A DNA stretch of 19,579 bases from JAVJSU01 sp040219275 (GCA_040219275.1 JAVJSU010000002.1:1-19579), one strand, 5' to 3'. Counted from the stretch's first letter, positions 8,546-16,016 are shown. Numbers and translations are program-made. Notes: generated from the sequence alone by a model not told the origin.

Positions 8546-8866
8546 TTATGCTGTATGGAAAACCTCTTCTAAAACAATCATATTTTCATCTGGACGACCT
8601 TCGATAGACTCGAAATAAGGTCCCATAAATTCCTGCCATTTGAGGTTAATCTCTTCACTAGCCATGCCTTCAATTGATGCTTCAAGGCTTTTTTCTGCCT
8701 CAAAATATCCGAAAAGCAAACCATCGTCACGTAAGAAAAGCGAGTAGTTGTGCCAGCCTGTTCGCCTCAATGCGTCTAGCATTTCGGGCCACACGTTTTC
8801 ATGATGCTTCTTATATTCTTCAAGCTTGTCTTTTTTCACCTGTAATAAAAAACCGACGCGTTTCAT
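8546..8866 (-). CDS. rhaM: L-rhamnose mutarotase family protein
   Basis: A 106-residue member of the RhaM (YiiL, COG3254) family, which interconverts the alpha and beta anomers of L-rhamnose and, in some members, L-fucose. The catalytic residues known for the E. coli enzyme fall at the same numbering: H22, Y41 and W77 (E. coli 76). The EEYxxxH, NVWPEM and HNYSLFL blocks are conserved too. I chose the ATG at 8866 rather than an in-frame one 72 bases upstream, because AAGGA lies eight bases before it and the protein then starts at the family N-terminus. It lies 131 bases upstream of the binding-protein gene on the same strand. It opens the minus-strand unit and points to a 6-deoxy sugar as substrate. 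Confidence 0.92.
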   Translation of the reverse strand: MKRVGFLLQVKKDKLEEYKKHHENVWPEMLDALRRTGWHNYSLFLRDDGLLFGYFEAEKSLEASIEGMASEEINLKWQEFMGPYFESIEGRPDENMIVLEEVFHTA

Positions 8867-8881
8867 ATTAATAATCCTTAA

Positions 8882-8899
8882 TTGTTGAATTTTGTTGAA
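8882..8899. promoter_or_regulatory. Tandem TTGTTGAA operator before rhaM
   Basis: Two direct copies of TTGTTGAA (8882-8889 and 8892-8899) are spaced 10 bases apart, one helical turn. They sit just downstream of the likely rhaM promoter, between it and the ribosome site. The same octamer appears at the other promoters of this cluster, so repressor binding is the simplest reading. Confidence 0.6.
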
Positions 8900-8909
8900 A
8901 TTGACAATA

Positions 8910-8938
8910 AATTTACCATGCTTCATAGCTATTATCAA
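8910..8938 (-). promoter_or_regulatory. Predicted rhaM promoter
   Basis: On the minus strand TTGATA (complement at 8933-8938) and TAAATT (complement at 8910-8915) are 17 bases apart. The expected start of transcription falls near 8903, immediately before the tandem TTGTTGAA operator. Confidence 0.5.
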
Positions 8939-8942
8939 ATTA

Positions 8943-8970
8943 TTGAAAAAATCGTGGTATCATTTACGAT
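8943..8970 (+). promoter_or_regulatory. Predicted promoter of the fused regulator gene
   Basis: TTGAAA (8943-8948) and TACGAT (8965-8970) are separated by 16 bases and lie about 40 bases before the TTG start codon at 9010. The TTGTTGAA pair lies some 45 bases upstream of the -35 box, so one set of sites could affect both divergent genes. Confidence 0.45.
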
Positions 8971-9009
8971 GGATTGATATTCCGGTTGTAAATTTCGAAG
9001 GATTTAATA

Positions 9010-10716
9010 TTGAATAAGCCATCAACGGTGTTCGAGAGACATCAAAGTATCCTTGATTTACTAAAGGAGCGCACAAGCATTAGTGTCACTGAACTTTCAG
9101 AGACATTGGATGTGTCTGAAGGTACGATCAGGAATGATTTACAGGCACTTGACGAACAAGGTCAATTAAGACGTGTTCGAGGTGGCGCTGTTGCTCCAAA
9201 ACACCTTATCGCACATGGTACTTCTTTACATGCACAGGCACAGGTAAATGCTGAACAAAAACAATGGATCGCTAAATGGGCAAGCGGTCAGATAGATAGC
9301 GGCGATGTGATCTTGCTCGATTCCAGTACTACGGTTTTGCATATTGCCCAGTATCTGGTTGATCGAACCAACCTCACCATTGTGACGAATGGTGTGGAGG
9401 TTGGAAGAATTCTCTCGGCAAATCCTACGAATAGGGTCATTCTCATTGGAAGTGTGCTACAACCTGACGGCAATTCGCTGATCGGTACAGCCAATAATGT
9501 GTTACTGCAAACATTAAATATTCAAACTGGTTTTTTCTCTTGCGTTGGTTTTTCAACCGAATTTGGACTCCTTGAGAGTGATTTACAGATTGCAGAATTG
9601 AAGAAACAAATTCTCTCTGCTTGTAGGAAACGTATCGCTCTATTTGACTCAAGTAAGGTTGGCAAGGGGGCTTTAACACCCTTCATAACACTCGATGATG
9701 TGGATCACATTGTCACCGATACAAACATGAACAATGCAACGATTGAGGCAATTCGCAAATCAGGCACGAATGTAACAGTATGTGATGAAAGTACAGTGAC
9801 GACGCACTCATCTTATGAAACAAATGGTATTTATCGGATCGGGTTTGCCAATATAAGTGAAGAACTCCCCTTTGGGCGTGATGTACGGCGCGGACTTGAA
9901 CTTGCACTTCAACGAACAAACAACATTGAGCTTATCGTCGCTGATAACCAGCTAAATCCTGAAATCGCGCTCACCGTCGCTGATAATCTCATTGACCAGA
10001 ACATTGATTTATTCATCGAATATCAGATTGACGAAAATGTAGGTAATCTCATTGCAAGCAAATTCAATGCCGCCAATATCCCGATCATTTCTATTGATAT
10101 TCCTATGGTCGGTGCGACGTTTTTCGGGGTTAATAATTACGATGTCGGGTTAGTTGCGGGTAGAGCACTGGGCAAGGCTGTATTGGAAGAGTGGCAAGGA
10201 GAATTCGATTTTCTGATTGCACTTGAACATCCTCGCGCAGGAAACTTGCCTGCTATGCGGATAAAGGGACAATTGGACGGATTTCAGCAAATCCTCGATA
10301 TCGTTCCATCCAACCGTATTATCCGATTAGATAGTGGCAATACCACACAGGTCAGTGAGCGTGTGGTTATGTCAATGATGCAACAAGTGGGTACACAAAA
10401 ACGGTTTGCGGTTATTTGCTTCAATGATGATGCCTCAATCGGAGCGTTACAAGCGGCACAGCAACTTGATGCTGAAGATAGTATTTTGATCGTTGGACAG
10501 GGTGGAGATCGACTGATGAGGATTGAGTTGCGAAAGCCTAATACGCGGATAGTTGGGTCTACAGCATTTCGTCCTGAGGCATATGGAGAAAAACTAGCCG
10601 CCTTAGCGCAACGGATTTTACATGGGGAATCTGTTCCCCCTGCTGTTTATGTCGACCAATTATTTATTAACCCGGATAACGTAGATCAATACTATCCAGG
10701 CGATATAAGATCATAG
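9010..10716 (+). CDS. DeoR-family regulator fused to a periplasmic-type sugar-binding domain
   Basis: A 568-residue cytoplasmic regulator made of two normally separate proteins. Residues 9-62 are a DeoR helix-turn-helix, with ISVTELSETLDVSEGTIRND and RVRGGA. Residues 80-258 are a complete DeoR sensor domain, with DSSTT (104-108), VTNG (125-128), IAELKK (194-199), FDSSKVG (212-218) and TD (236-237); in the family this part binds phosphorylated sugars. After a short linker (259-273), residues 274-566 form a full two-lobed sugar-binding module. It shares YxIGFAN, IDIPMxGATFFG (362-373), DSxNT (441-445), NDD.SIG (472-478) and VGQG (495-498) with the transporter's binding protein. There is no signal peptide, so this module reads cytoplasmic sugar. 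The start is TTG with AAGGA seven bases upstream. It is divergent from rhaM. An ordinary DeoR protein is about 250 residues, so the length and architecture are unusual. Confidence 0.93.
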   Translation: MNKPSTVFERHQSILDLLKERTSISVTELSETLDVSEGTIRNDLQALDEQGQLRRVRGGAVAPKHLIAHGTSLHAQAQVNAEQKQWIAKWASGQIDSGDVILLDSSTTVLHIAQYLVDRTNLTIVTNGVEVGRILSANPTNRVILIGSVLQPDGNSLIGTANNVLLQTLNIQTGFFSCVGFSTEFGLLESDLQIAELKKQILSACRKRIALFDSSKVGKGALTPFITLDDVDHIVTDTNMNNATIEAIRKSGTNVTVCDESTVTTHSSYETNGIYRIGFANISEELPFGRDVRRGLELALQRTNNIELIVADNQLNPEIALTVADNLIDQNIDLFIEYQIDENVGNLIASKFNAANIPIISIDIPMVGATFFGVNNYDVGLVAGRALGKAVLEEWQGEFDFLIALEHPRAGNLPAMRIKGQLDGFQQILDIVPSNRIIRLDSGNTTQVSERVVMSMMQQVGTQKRFAVICFNDDASIGALQAAQQLDAEDSILIVGQGGDRLMRIELRKPNTRIVGSTAFRPEAYGEKLAALAQRILHGESVPPAVYVDQLFINPDNVDQYYPGDIRS

Positions 10717-10721
10717 GATAA

Positions 10722-10749
10722 AGGGATGTGGTATGAGTCCAACATCCCT
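10722..10749. terminator. Hairpin between convergent regulator and enolase genes
   Basis: AGGGATGT and ACATCCCT form an eight-base stem, extended by GG/CC with one bulged A. It lies in the 41-base gap between two convergent stop codons. No long T-run follows on either strand, so it may act as a weak bidirectional terminator. Confidence 0.55.
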
Positions 10750-10757
10750 CCTAAACA

Positions 10758-11894
10758 TCATAGGTCAAATTGATACTTACGCACAACATCTTCATTGACA
10801 TCCACACCCAATCCAGGAGAATCAGGCGCTGTTACCCAACCATCAACCTGTGTAAGCGGATTGTATGCAAGTTCAACTTGCATAACACTCGGCAGTGGCA
10901 TCAGTTCAAATATTGTTGGTTTTTCAGCACATAATGCGATGTGAATAGCCGCCGCGGTATTGATGGCTGAACTATACGTATGTGGATTGAACTTTACATT
11001 ATATTGTGAGGAAAGCTCCACAATCTTCATTACGCCTGTAATTCCTTCGGCGCGTCCCGCATCAGCAAGAATGTAATCACACACATCAGCGTCTAAAATA
11101 CGGTGAAACGCATCAAGCGTAAATAGGCGTTCACCAAAGGCAATTGGCATCTCTGGCACAGCAGACCGCAAGTGACGGTATGCTGTCAAATTATCCGGGT
11201 GAAATGGGTCTTCTAGCCATGTCAGGTTAGCTTCTACAAAGGCTTTTGCCATGCGTATCGCATAGGGAATATCCCAGTGCATCCGTGCGCCAACATCAAT
11301 GATAAAGCCGGCATCATCGCCAATTGCAGAGCGAACAGCGTTGGCAAATGCAATATCCCTCTTGCCATCAAAGCCTAAATTCGCATTGCCTTTCTTGCCA
11401 AACCCCACCTTTACGAGCTGATAGCCATTATCAATATAGGTCGCCAGTTCTTCTGCCAGTTCATCGATGGTACTACCTTTGGGATGAACGCTTGCACAGG
11501 CGGCAAGGCGTTCGTGGCGTTTTCCTCCTAGTAGCGCATACAGAGGTTGATTAAGAATCTTCCCTTTCAAGTCCCATAATGCCATATCAACTGCACTGAT
11601 CGCGAAGCCAGCAACACCACCAACATCGCCATACCACCACGCACGATTTCTCATTTCATCCCACAATACCTGATTATCGAGTGGGTCTCTATCGCGTACA
11701 ACATCGAGTAAACCATGGCGTAACAAGGCGGCGACACCGGCTGCATTCTCGCGGAAAATTGTGACGCATTCTCCCCAACCGACGTGTCCGCTGTCCGTCT
11801 CCAAACGTACAACAACGATGTGGCGTATGTTGTTATTATCTATGATCTCAGGATACGTTAGTGGAAAAGCCTCTGCCTTAATAATTCTTGACAT
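10758..11894 (-). CDS. Enolase-superfamily (mandelate racemase-like) sugar-acid dehydratase
   Basis: A 378-residue member of the mandelate racemase/muconate lactonizing enzyme branch of the enolase superfamily. The N-terminal capping domain spans roughly residues 1-125 and the barrel follows. The Mg2+ ligands are D200, E228 (LEDP) and E255 (FGER). K162 in VKVG is the likely general base, D278 and H305 (NPHTY) probably form the catalytic dyad, and the other Lys of the usual KxK pair is replaced by Leu160. Enzymes of this type abstract the proton next to a carboxylate and dehydrate acids such as rhamnonate, fuconate or galactonate; the exact acid cannot be told. GGGGGA precedes the ATG. It follows the second enolase-family gene after 11 bases, so the two form one transcript. 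A racemase or cycloisomerase function is possible. Confidence 0.9.
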   Translation of the reverse strand: MSRIIKAEAFPLTYPEIIDNNNIRHIVVVRLETDSGHVGWGECVTIFRENAAGVAALLRHGLLDVVRDRDPLDNQVLWDEMRNRAWWYGDVGGVAGFAISAVDMALWDLKGKILNQPLYALLGGKRHERLAACASVHPKGSTIDELAEELATYIDNGYQLVKVGFGKKGNANLGFDGKRDIAFANAVRSAIGDDAGFIIDVGARMHWDIPYAIRMAKAFVEANLTWLEDPFHPDNLTAYRHLRSAVPEMPIAFGERLFTLDAFHRILDADVCDYILADAGRAEGITGVMKIVELSSQYNVKFNPHTYSSAINTAAAIHIALCAEKPTIFELMPLPSVMQVELAYNPLTQVDGWVTAPDSPGLGVDVNEDVVRKYQFDL

Positions 11895-11905
11895 GATGGA
11901 TCCCC

Positions 11906-13036
11906 CTAAACGCGATACTTGGCAATATAATCAGTATCAAGTTGAATGCCGAAGCCTGGTCGATCAGAAATTGTATAAATGCCGTCTTTGATGTCAGGAG
12001 CCTCGGTTTGAATGTGCCAGAAAATCGGGTCACGATTCTTATGAAAACATTCAACATAACTCGTGTTGGAGATTGAGGCGAGCAAATGAGCGGCAATTTG
12101 TGCTTCTTCATGATGCGCCATATCGACTCCAAAAGCATAAGCCATTGCGGCGGCTTTTCGCCACATTGTCGGACCACCCGCCCATGAAGCGTCAAAATTA
12201 CAGTAATCAATTGAGCCATCAACAATCAAATCACGTACCGAATCCAGCGTATACGCACTTTGCCCTGCCGTGATAGGGATTCCAGTTGCAAGGCGCATAT
12301 CACGTAACCAGCGTCTATCGTTGTACCAGCGTACCGGTTCTTCAAACCAGTGTAGTTCAATACCTGCATCTTGAGCTAAACGAACAAATCTAATCGCTTG
12401 ATGGAGATCGTATCCTTGATTCGCATCCACCATAAAACGAAAGCCCTCGCCCGCGGTTTTGACAGCAATTTGAAGCCGGTGTAAATCCTTTTCTGGCGTT
12501 GCACCACCGATTTTGAACTTCATACCGATAACTTGATAATCGCGATAGTTCTCAATTTCTCTAGTAAGTTCATCATCAGTCTGCCCATAGTACCCACCAA
12601 TGGCAATGATAGGGAGTTGCTTCTTGGCACCACCCCACAGCCGATATAGGGGCATTTCCAATGCCTTGCCAAAGGTATCCCATAATGCCGCATCGACTGC
12701 CGAAATAGCCTGCATGACCATGTTTCGATCACGCAAAATGTCGTAAGTTGCTGGCTTCATCTTCTCCCAACACGCTTCAATATCGAAAACATCCATCCCT
12801 TCGATAGCTGGTGCGAGTTCGTTATGAATTATGTTGCGGATAACTGATTGTTCTTCATCTGTATCGCCGGAGTAAACCTCACCAATTACACCCTGATGTG
12901 TATATATACGTGTGATAATTGTGCACCGATTTTCCATTTTGTACTTACTTCCACGATACACCTGGTCAAGTGGCACGCGAATCGCCTCTGTTTCCACTTT
13001 TTGAACCGTGAGTGATCCTGATTTTTGATAACCCAT
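11906..13036 (-). CDS. Enolase-superfamily protein, second paralogue
   Basis: A 376-residue mandelate racemase/muconate lactonizing family protein, only distantly similar to its neighbour. The capping domain is at about 10-135. The barrel carries the complete KxK motif at K173/K175 (MKFKIGG), metal ligands D204 (VDAN) and E232 (FEEP), and D282 with H308 or H309 (MAHHE) as the likely dyad. At the usual third metal ligand the sequence reads ITAGQSAY, so Q259 replaces the common Glu. AAGGAG lies five bases before the ATG. It is the first gene of a two-gene unit, reading away from a divergent promoter that contains TTCAACAA. The likely role is dehydration or epimerisation of an aldonic acid in the same pathway; the substrate is unknown. 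Confidence 0.9.
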   Translation of the reverse strand: MGYQKSGSLTVQKVETEAIRVPLDQVYRGSKYKMENRCTIITRIYTHQGVIGEVYSGDTDEEQSVIRNIIHNELAPAIEGMDVFDIEACWEKMKPATYDILRDRNMVMQAISAVDAALWDTFGKALEMPLYRLWGGAKKQLPIIAIGGYYGQTDDELTREIENYRDYQVIGMKFKIGGATPEKDLHRLQIAVKTAGEGFRFMVDANQGYDLHQAIRFVRLAQDAGIELHWFEEPVRWYNDRRWLRDMRLATGIPITAGQSAYTLDSVRDLIVDGSIDYCNFDASWAGGPTMWRKAAAMAYAFGVDMAHHEEAQIAAHLLASISNTSYVECFHKNRDPIFWHIQTEAPDIKDGIYTISDRPGFGIQLDTDYIAKYRV

Positions 13037-13057
13037 TTAATCTCCTTTTTAAGGCGT

Positions 13058-13121
13058 TTGACAATTTTTGTTAAAAATGATACATTTCAACAAAGTATAA
13101 CAATTTCCAATAATTAACCAA
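13058..13121. promoter_or_regulatory. Divergent promoters with shared operator-like repeat
   Basis: Plus strand: TTGACA (13058-13063), 17 bases, TACATT (13081-13086), for the Gfo/Idh gene. Minus strand: TTGGTT (complement at 13116-13121), 16 bases, TATACT (complement at 13094-13099) with an extended TG, for the enolase pair. Between and over them lie TTGTTAAA (13068-13075) and TTCAACAA (13086-13093), an imperfect inverted repeat matching the cluster's octamer. One bound repressor could silence both directions. Confidence 0.6.
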
Positions 13122-13181
13122 ACAATTGATACTATTTTTTTCATTTAAATACATAAATACAGCTTCTTGAAAGGTAACTTT

Positions 13182-14252
13182 ATGACTAAGGTCAAATTGG
13201 CTGTAATCGGCATGGGATGGTGGGGGACTCAGTTTCATGTACCGAATTTACTGAAAAATGACAGAGCAGAAATTGTACTCATAGATAAAAATGACAACGC
13301 CCTTAAAGCCGCAAGCGAAAAATACGAAATCCCCGACGCTTACTCAAGTCTTAGTGATGCCCTAAATGCTCACAAAGATATTCAGGGAGCGGTCGTTGCA
13401 GTACCCCATCAGGCACATTATGAAGTAGCAAAAGAGGTGCTTGAGCGTGGTTTACACTTGTTGCTAGAAAAGCCCATGACCCTCCATACAAAAGAAGCCA
13501 AACATCTGGTTGACTTAGCGAAAGAGAAAAATCTCGAAATTCTCATTGGGTACATTTTTCCGTATATCGATACGATGCAAGAAGCCAAAAAATATATGGA
13601 TGAAGGTGCCATCGGAGATATTGAATATGTTACATGCTCAATGTCCTCAATGACTGTCGAATTCTTACGCGGAAACCCCGATAAATACGCAGAAGTATTT
13701 GAATATCCGCTTACCGGTCCGGGTGCCAAAACTTACGGTGATCCTGATATCGCCGGGGGTGGGCAAGCGCAGTTACAGATCACACACTCGGTTGAAATGA
13801 TGTTTCACCTTGCACCTTCACTAAGAGCTGAAAAAGTCACCGCATTCATGAATAACTTAGATGCAAAGGTCGATGTTGCAGATGCTATTGCGGTCAAAAT
13901 GACAAATGGTGCGGTTGCAACAGTTGGTAGTACCGGCAATATTGGCAAGGGAGACGGCGGGTTAGTTGAAGTGCATCTTCATGGGAGTAAAGGGCGCATT
14001 TATGCAGAAGCAATTAAAGGCGAGTTTTACATGCGATTGCATGATGGCACCGAAGTGCATCGCATAACGGACAATCCCGGTTATCCAGCAGAAAAATCTA
14101 CCGAGCAATTTGTTAATATGTTGCTTGATGGCGCTCCGAATCCACATCCCGGTTTCCCAAGTGGTTTGTATACTGTCGAGTTGCTTGATGCCGCTTACCG
14201 CTCCGCCGCACAGGACGGTATGCCTGTGACAGTAGAATCACTATATGACTGA
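13182..14252 (+). CDS. Gfo/Idh/MocA-family oxidoreductase
   Basis: A 356-residue NAD(P)-dependent oxidoreductase. Residues 4-125 are a Rossmann domain with GMGWWG (10-15), and EKP (96-98) carries the catalytic Lys97. Residues from about 128 form the alpha/beta substrate domain, with QITH (199-202) as the likely catalytic His site. Family members oxidise or reduce hydroxyls of sugars, inositols and sugar acids in the cytoplasm. I chose the ATG at 13182 over a TTG 15 bases upstream, because GAAAGGT sits at the right spacing and the protein then starts directly before the first strand. It is the first gene of the plus-strand run and overlaps the cupin gene by eight bases. The specific substrate is not predictable. 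Confidence 0.93.
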   Translation: MTKVKLAVIGMGWWGTQFHVPNLLKNDRAEIVLIDKNDNALKAASEKYEIPDAYSSLSDALNAHKDIQGAVVAVPHQAHYEVAKEVLERGLHLLLEKPMTLHTKEAKHLVDLAKEKNLEILIGYIFPYIDTMQEAKKYMDEGAIGDIEYVTCSMSSMTVEFLRGNPDKYAEVFEYPLTGPGAKTYGDPDIAGGGQAQLQITHSVEMMFHLAPSLRAEKVTAFMNNLDAKVDVADAIAVKMTNGAVATVGSTGNIGKGDGGLVEVHLHGSKGRIYAEAIKGEFYMRLHDGTEVHRITDNPGYPAEKSTEQFVNMLLDGAPNPHPGFPSGLYTVELLDAAYRSAAQDGMPVTVESLYD

Positions 14253-14589
14253 GCGTATTAAGAACGTCAACCAGATAGAATGGGGAGATGATCCCCGCTT
14301 TCCCGGTGTTTCATTACAACTCCTCATATCCCGCGATCATACCCCGGCAGTGAGTATGCTTCGTGTTTTTGTTGAGGAAGGTGCTGAAATTACGACGCAC
14401 GTACATCCCACCGAGACAGAAATTATCTATGTTCTAGCCGGACAACCTGTACTTACTATGCAAGGTACCCGACATCAATTGTCAGCAGGTGGATTTGCAG
14501 TTATCCCTTCTGGAATTGAGCATAGTTTGGACAATCCGAATGCAGAGACTGTAGAGCTTATGGCTATTCACAGTCCGCCAACGCGATAA
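14245..14589 (+). CDS. Small single-domain cupin
   Basis: A 114-residue single cupin barrel. The metal-binding motif is intact: H52, H54 and E59 in THVHPTETE, and H93 in IPSGIEHS. It is translationally coupled to the upstream oxidoreductase (eight-base overlap). Stand-alone cupins in sugar operons act as isomerases, lyases or small-molecule sensors. None of these can be chosen from the sequence, but its position suggests a role on a product of the Gfo/Idh enzyme. Confidence 0.9.
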   Translation: MTERIKNVNQIEWGDDPRFPGVSLQLLISRDHTPAVSMLRVFVEEGAEITTHVHPTETEIIYVLAGQPVLTMQGTRHQLSAGGFAVIPSGIEHSLDNPNAETVELMAIHSPPTR

Positions 14590-14603
14590 GAAAGGACAAT
14601 TCT

Positions 14604-15827
14604 GTGGCAACTGATATTGTCATGCCCAATCTGGGATTTGATACGCAATCGGGACTCATCATCGAATGGTACGTGCAACCCGGTGAGGCAATTGCAAAAG
14701 GTGAGGCAATTGCCCTTGTCGAAGCAGACAAATCCAATGTTGAACTTGAAAGCATCGCGGCTGGTATCGTGATAGAACTTCTCGTGGAAACCAACAAAGA
14801 GATAGCCGTTGGTACTGTCATTGCGCGGGTTGGCACCCCGGAAGAGCTTCAAACGACCTCTGAAAACACGCGTGTATCGCCCCTTGCTGAAAGAGTTGCA
14901 AGAGATAAAGGGGTTAATATTGCCGATGTTGTGGGAAGCGGTAATCGTGGGCGCATTATGCGGCGTGATATTGACGCACATTTGGAAAATGGCAGTGACA
15001 ATATCCCTATGGCGTTGCCTAAAGTACGCAAACTCGCCCGTGAAACAGGTATTAATCTCTCAGATTTAGGAATCACAGATCGTCCCATCACCGTGGCAGA
15101 CTTAAAGGTATTGCAGACTGCACCCACTGCACAAACACTCCCGGAAACGCAACCTGAACAAAAAGCATTACATGAAGGTGCGACGGGCACACCCTTGAGT
15201 CGTATTCGTCAACGCATTGCAAGTCGTTTGGTATCGAGCAAGCAAGAAGCGCCTCATTTTTATGTGACGGGCGAATTCGATCTAAGCGATGCGATTGATC
15301 GTTTGAAAAATTATAAAGCCGGGCTGAATGATTTGTTGCAGTTCTTGACGATTCAAGCACTATTGCAAGTACCGGAACTCAATGGGCATTTTGAAAACGA
15401 TACCGTGTATAGCTATGAAAATGTTCACCTATCCGTTGCGGTTGCATTGGATACGGGTTTGGTGACACCCACCATTCCAAATGCCGATCACTATTCACTC
15501 AATGGTTTAGCACAGGTTGGTCGTGACCTTATTCAACGTACTCGCGCTAGTAAACTGACACCAGAGGATACGCAAGTGGGAACATTTACCATCAGCAATT
15601 TAGGCGTTGTGAAGCAAGTTGATCATTTCACCGCCATTATCAATCCGCCTCAAATTGCCATTTTAGCAGTGGGTACAGTCAAGCCGCGCCCGGTCATCAT
15701 CAATGACGGATTTTATGCCAGAACCACGGTCAATCTAACGCTTAGTGGAGATCACCGCGTTGTCGATGGTATGGATCTGGCGCGATTTATGAAGGCATTT
15801 CAGGATGCTTTAGACCGGTTTAGTTAG
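14604..15827 (+). CDS. Dihydrolipoamide acyltransferase (E2) of a 2-oxo acid dehydrogenase complex
   Basis: A 407-residue E2 core subunit. Residues 1-78 are a lipoyl domain with the lipoylated Lys at K43 (VEADKSN). Residues 90-127 are a standard E1/E3-binding domain. Residues 134-170 look like a second, more degenerate copy (LPKVRKLARETGINLSDLG). Residues 195-407 are the catalytic domain, with the active-site H384 and D388 in SGDHRVVDG. It moves the acyl group made by E1 to coenzyme A. The start is GTG with AAAGGA seven bases before it. The gene is 14 bases after the cupin gene and in the same transcript, while E1 alpha follows after 189 bases. The acyl group could be acetyl, from pyruvate or acetoin, or a branched one; the sequence does not decide. 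Confidence 0.93.
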   Translation: MATDIVMPNLGFDTQSGLIIEWYVQPGEAIAKGEAIALVEADKSNVELESIAAGIVIELLVETNKEIAVGTVIARVGTPEELQTTSENTRVSPLAERVARDKGVNIADVVGSGNRGRIMRRDIDAHLENGSDNIPMALPKVRKLARETGINLSDLGITDRPITVADLKVLQTAPTAQTLPETQPEQKALHEGATGTPLSRIRQRIASRLVSSKQEAPHFYVTGEFDLSDAIDRLKNYKAGLNDLLQFLTIQALLQVPELNGHFENDTVYSYENVHLSVAVALDTGLVTPTIPNADHYSLNGLAQVGRDLIQRTRASKLTPEDTQVGTFTISNLGVVKQVDHFTAIINPPQIAILAVGTVKPRPVIINDGFYARTTVNLTLSGDHRVVDGMDLARFMKAFQDALDRFS

Positions 15828-15907
15828 CGTCAATTCTGGATAAACAGACCATCGTGATTGGCAGTCATTTTTTGGTAATGGACCATGAGTATCGTCGCTA
15901 TTGGCTC

Positions 15908-15944
15908 TTAGTTTCTAGCAAAAAGCGGTGTTTTTTCAAACTAA
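15908..15944. repeat. Imperfect hairpin in the E2-E1 alpha gap
   Basis: TTAGTTT (15908-15914) and AAACTAA (15938-15944) frame an inner A-run and T-run (15920-15924, 15931-15936). The 189-base gap 15828-16016 has no gene. The structure may be a weak terminator after E2 or a processing site; no clear promoter was seen. Confidence 0.4.
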
Positions 15945-16016
15945 AAGCTAACGGCTAAAAGCACTTTTTCGCAGATGTTCACCTTAAACAGAATTCAGGT
16001 TATTAAGGACAAGCAA

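Noticed and set aside
8867..8938. Longer rhaM starting at 8938
   Set aside because: It would add 24 residues with no family match. The internal ATG at 8866 has a good ribosome site, and the extension overlaps the predicted promoter and operator.
13167..13181. TTG start for the Gfo/Idh gene
   Set aside because: The ribosome site GAAAGGT lies inside that extension and is correctly spaced for the ATG at 13182.
15975..16016. Upstream ATG for E1 alpha
   Set aside because: No ribosome site precedes it, and AAGGA lies seven bases before the ATG at 16017, which also matches the family N-terminus better.
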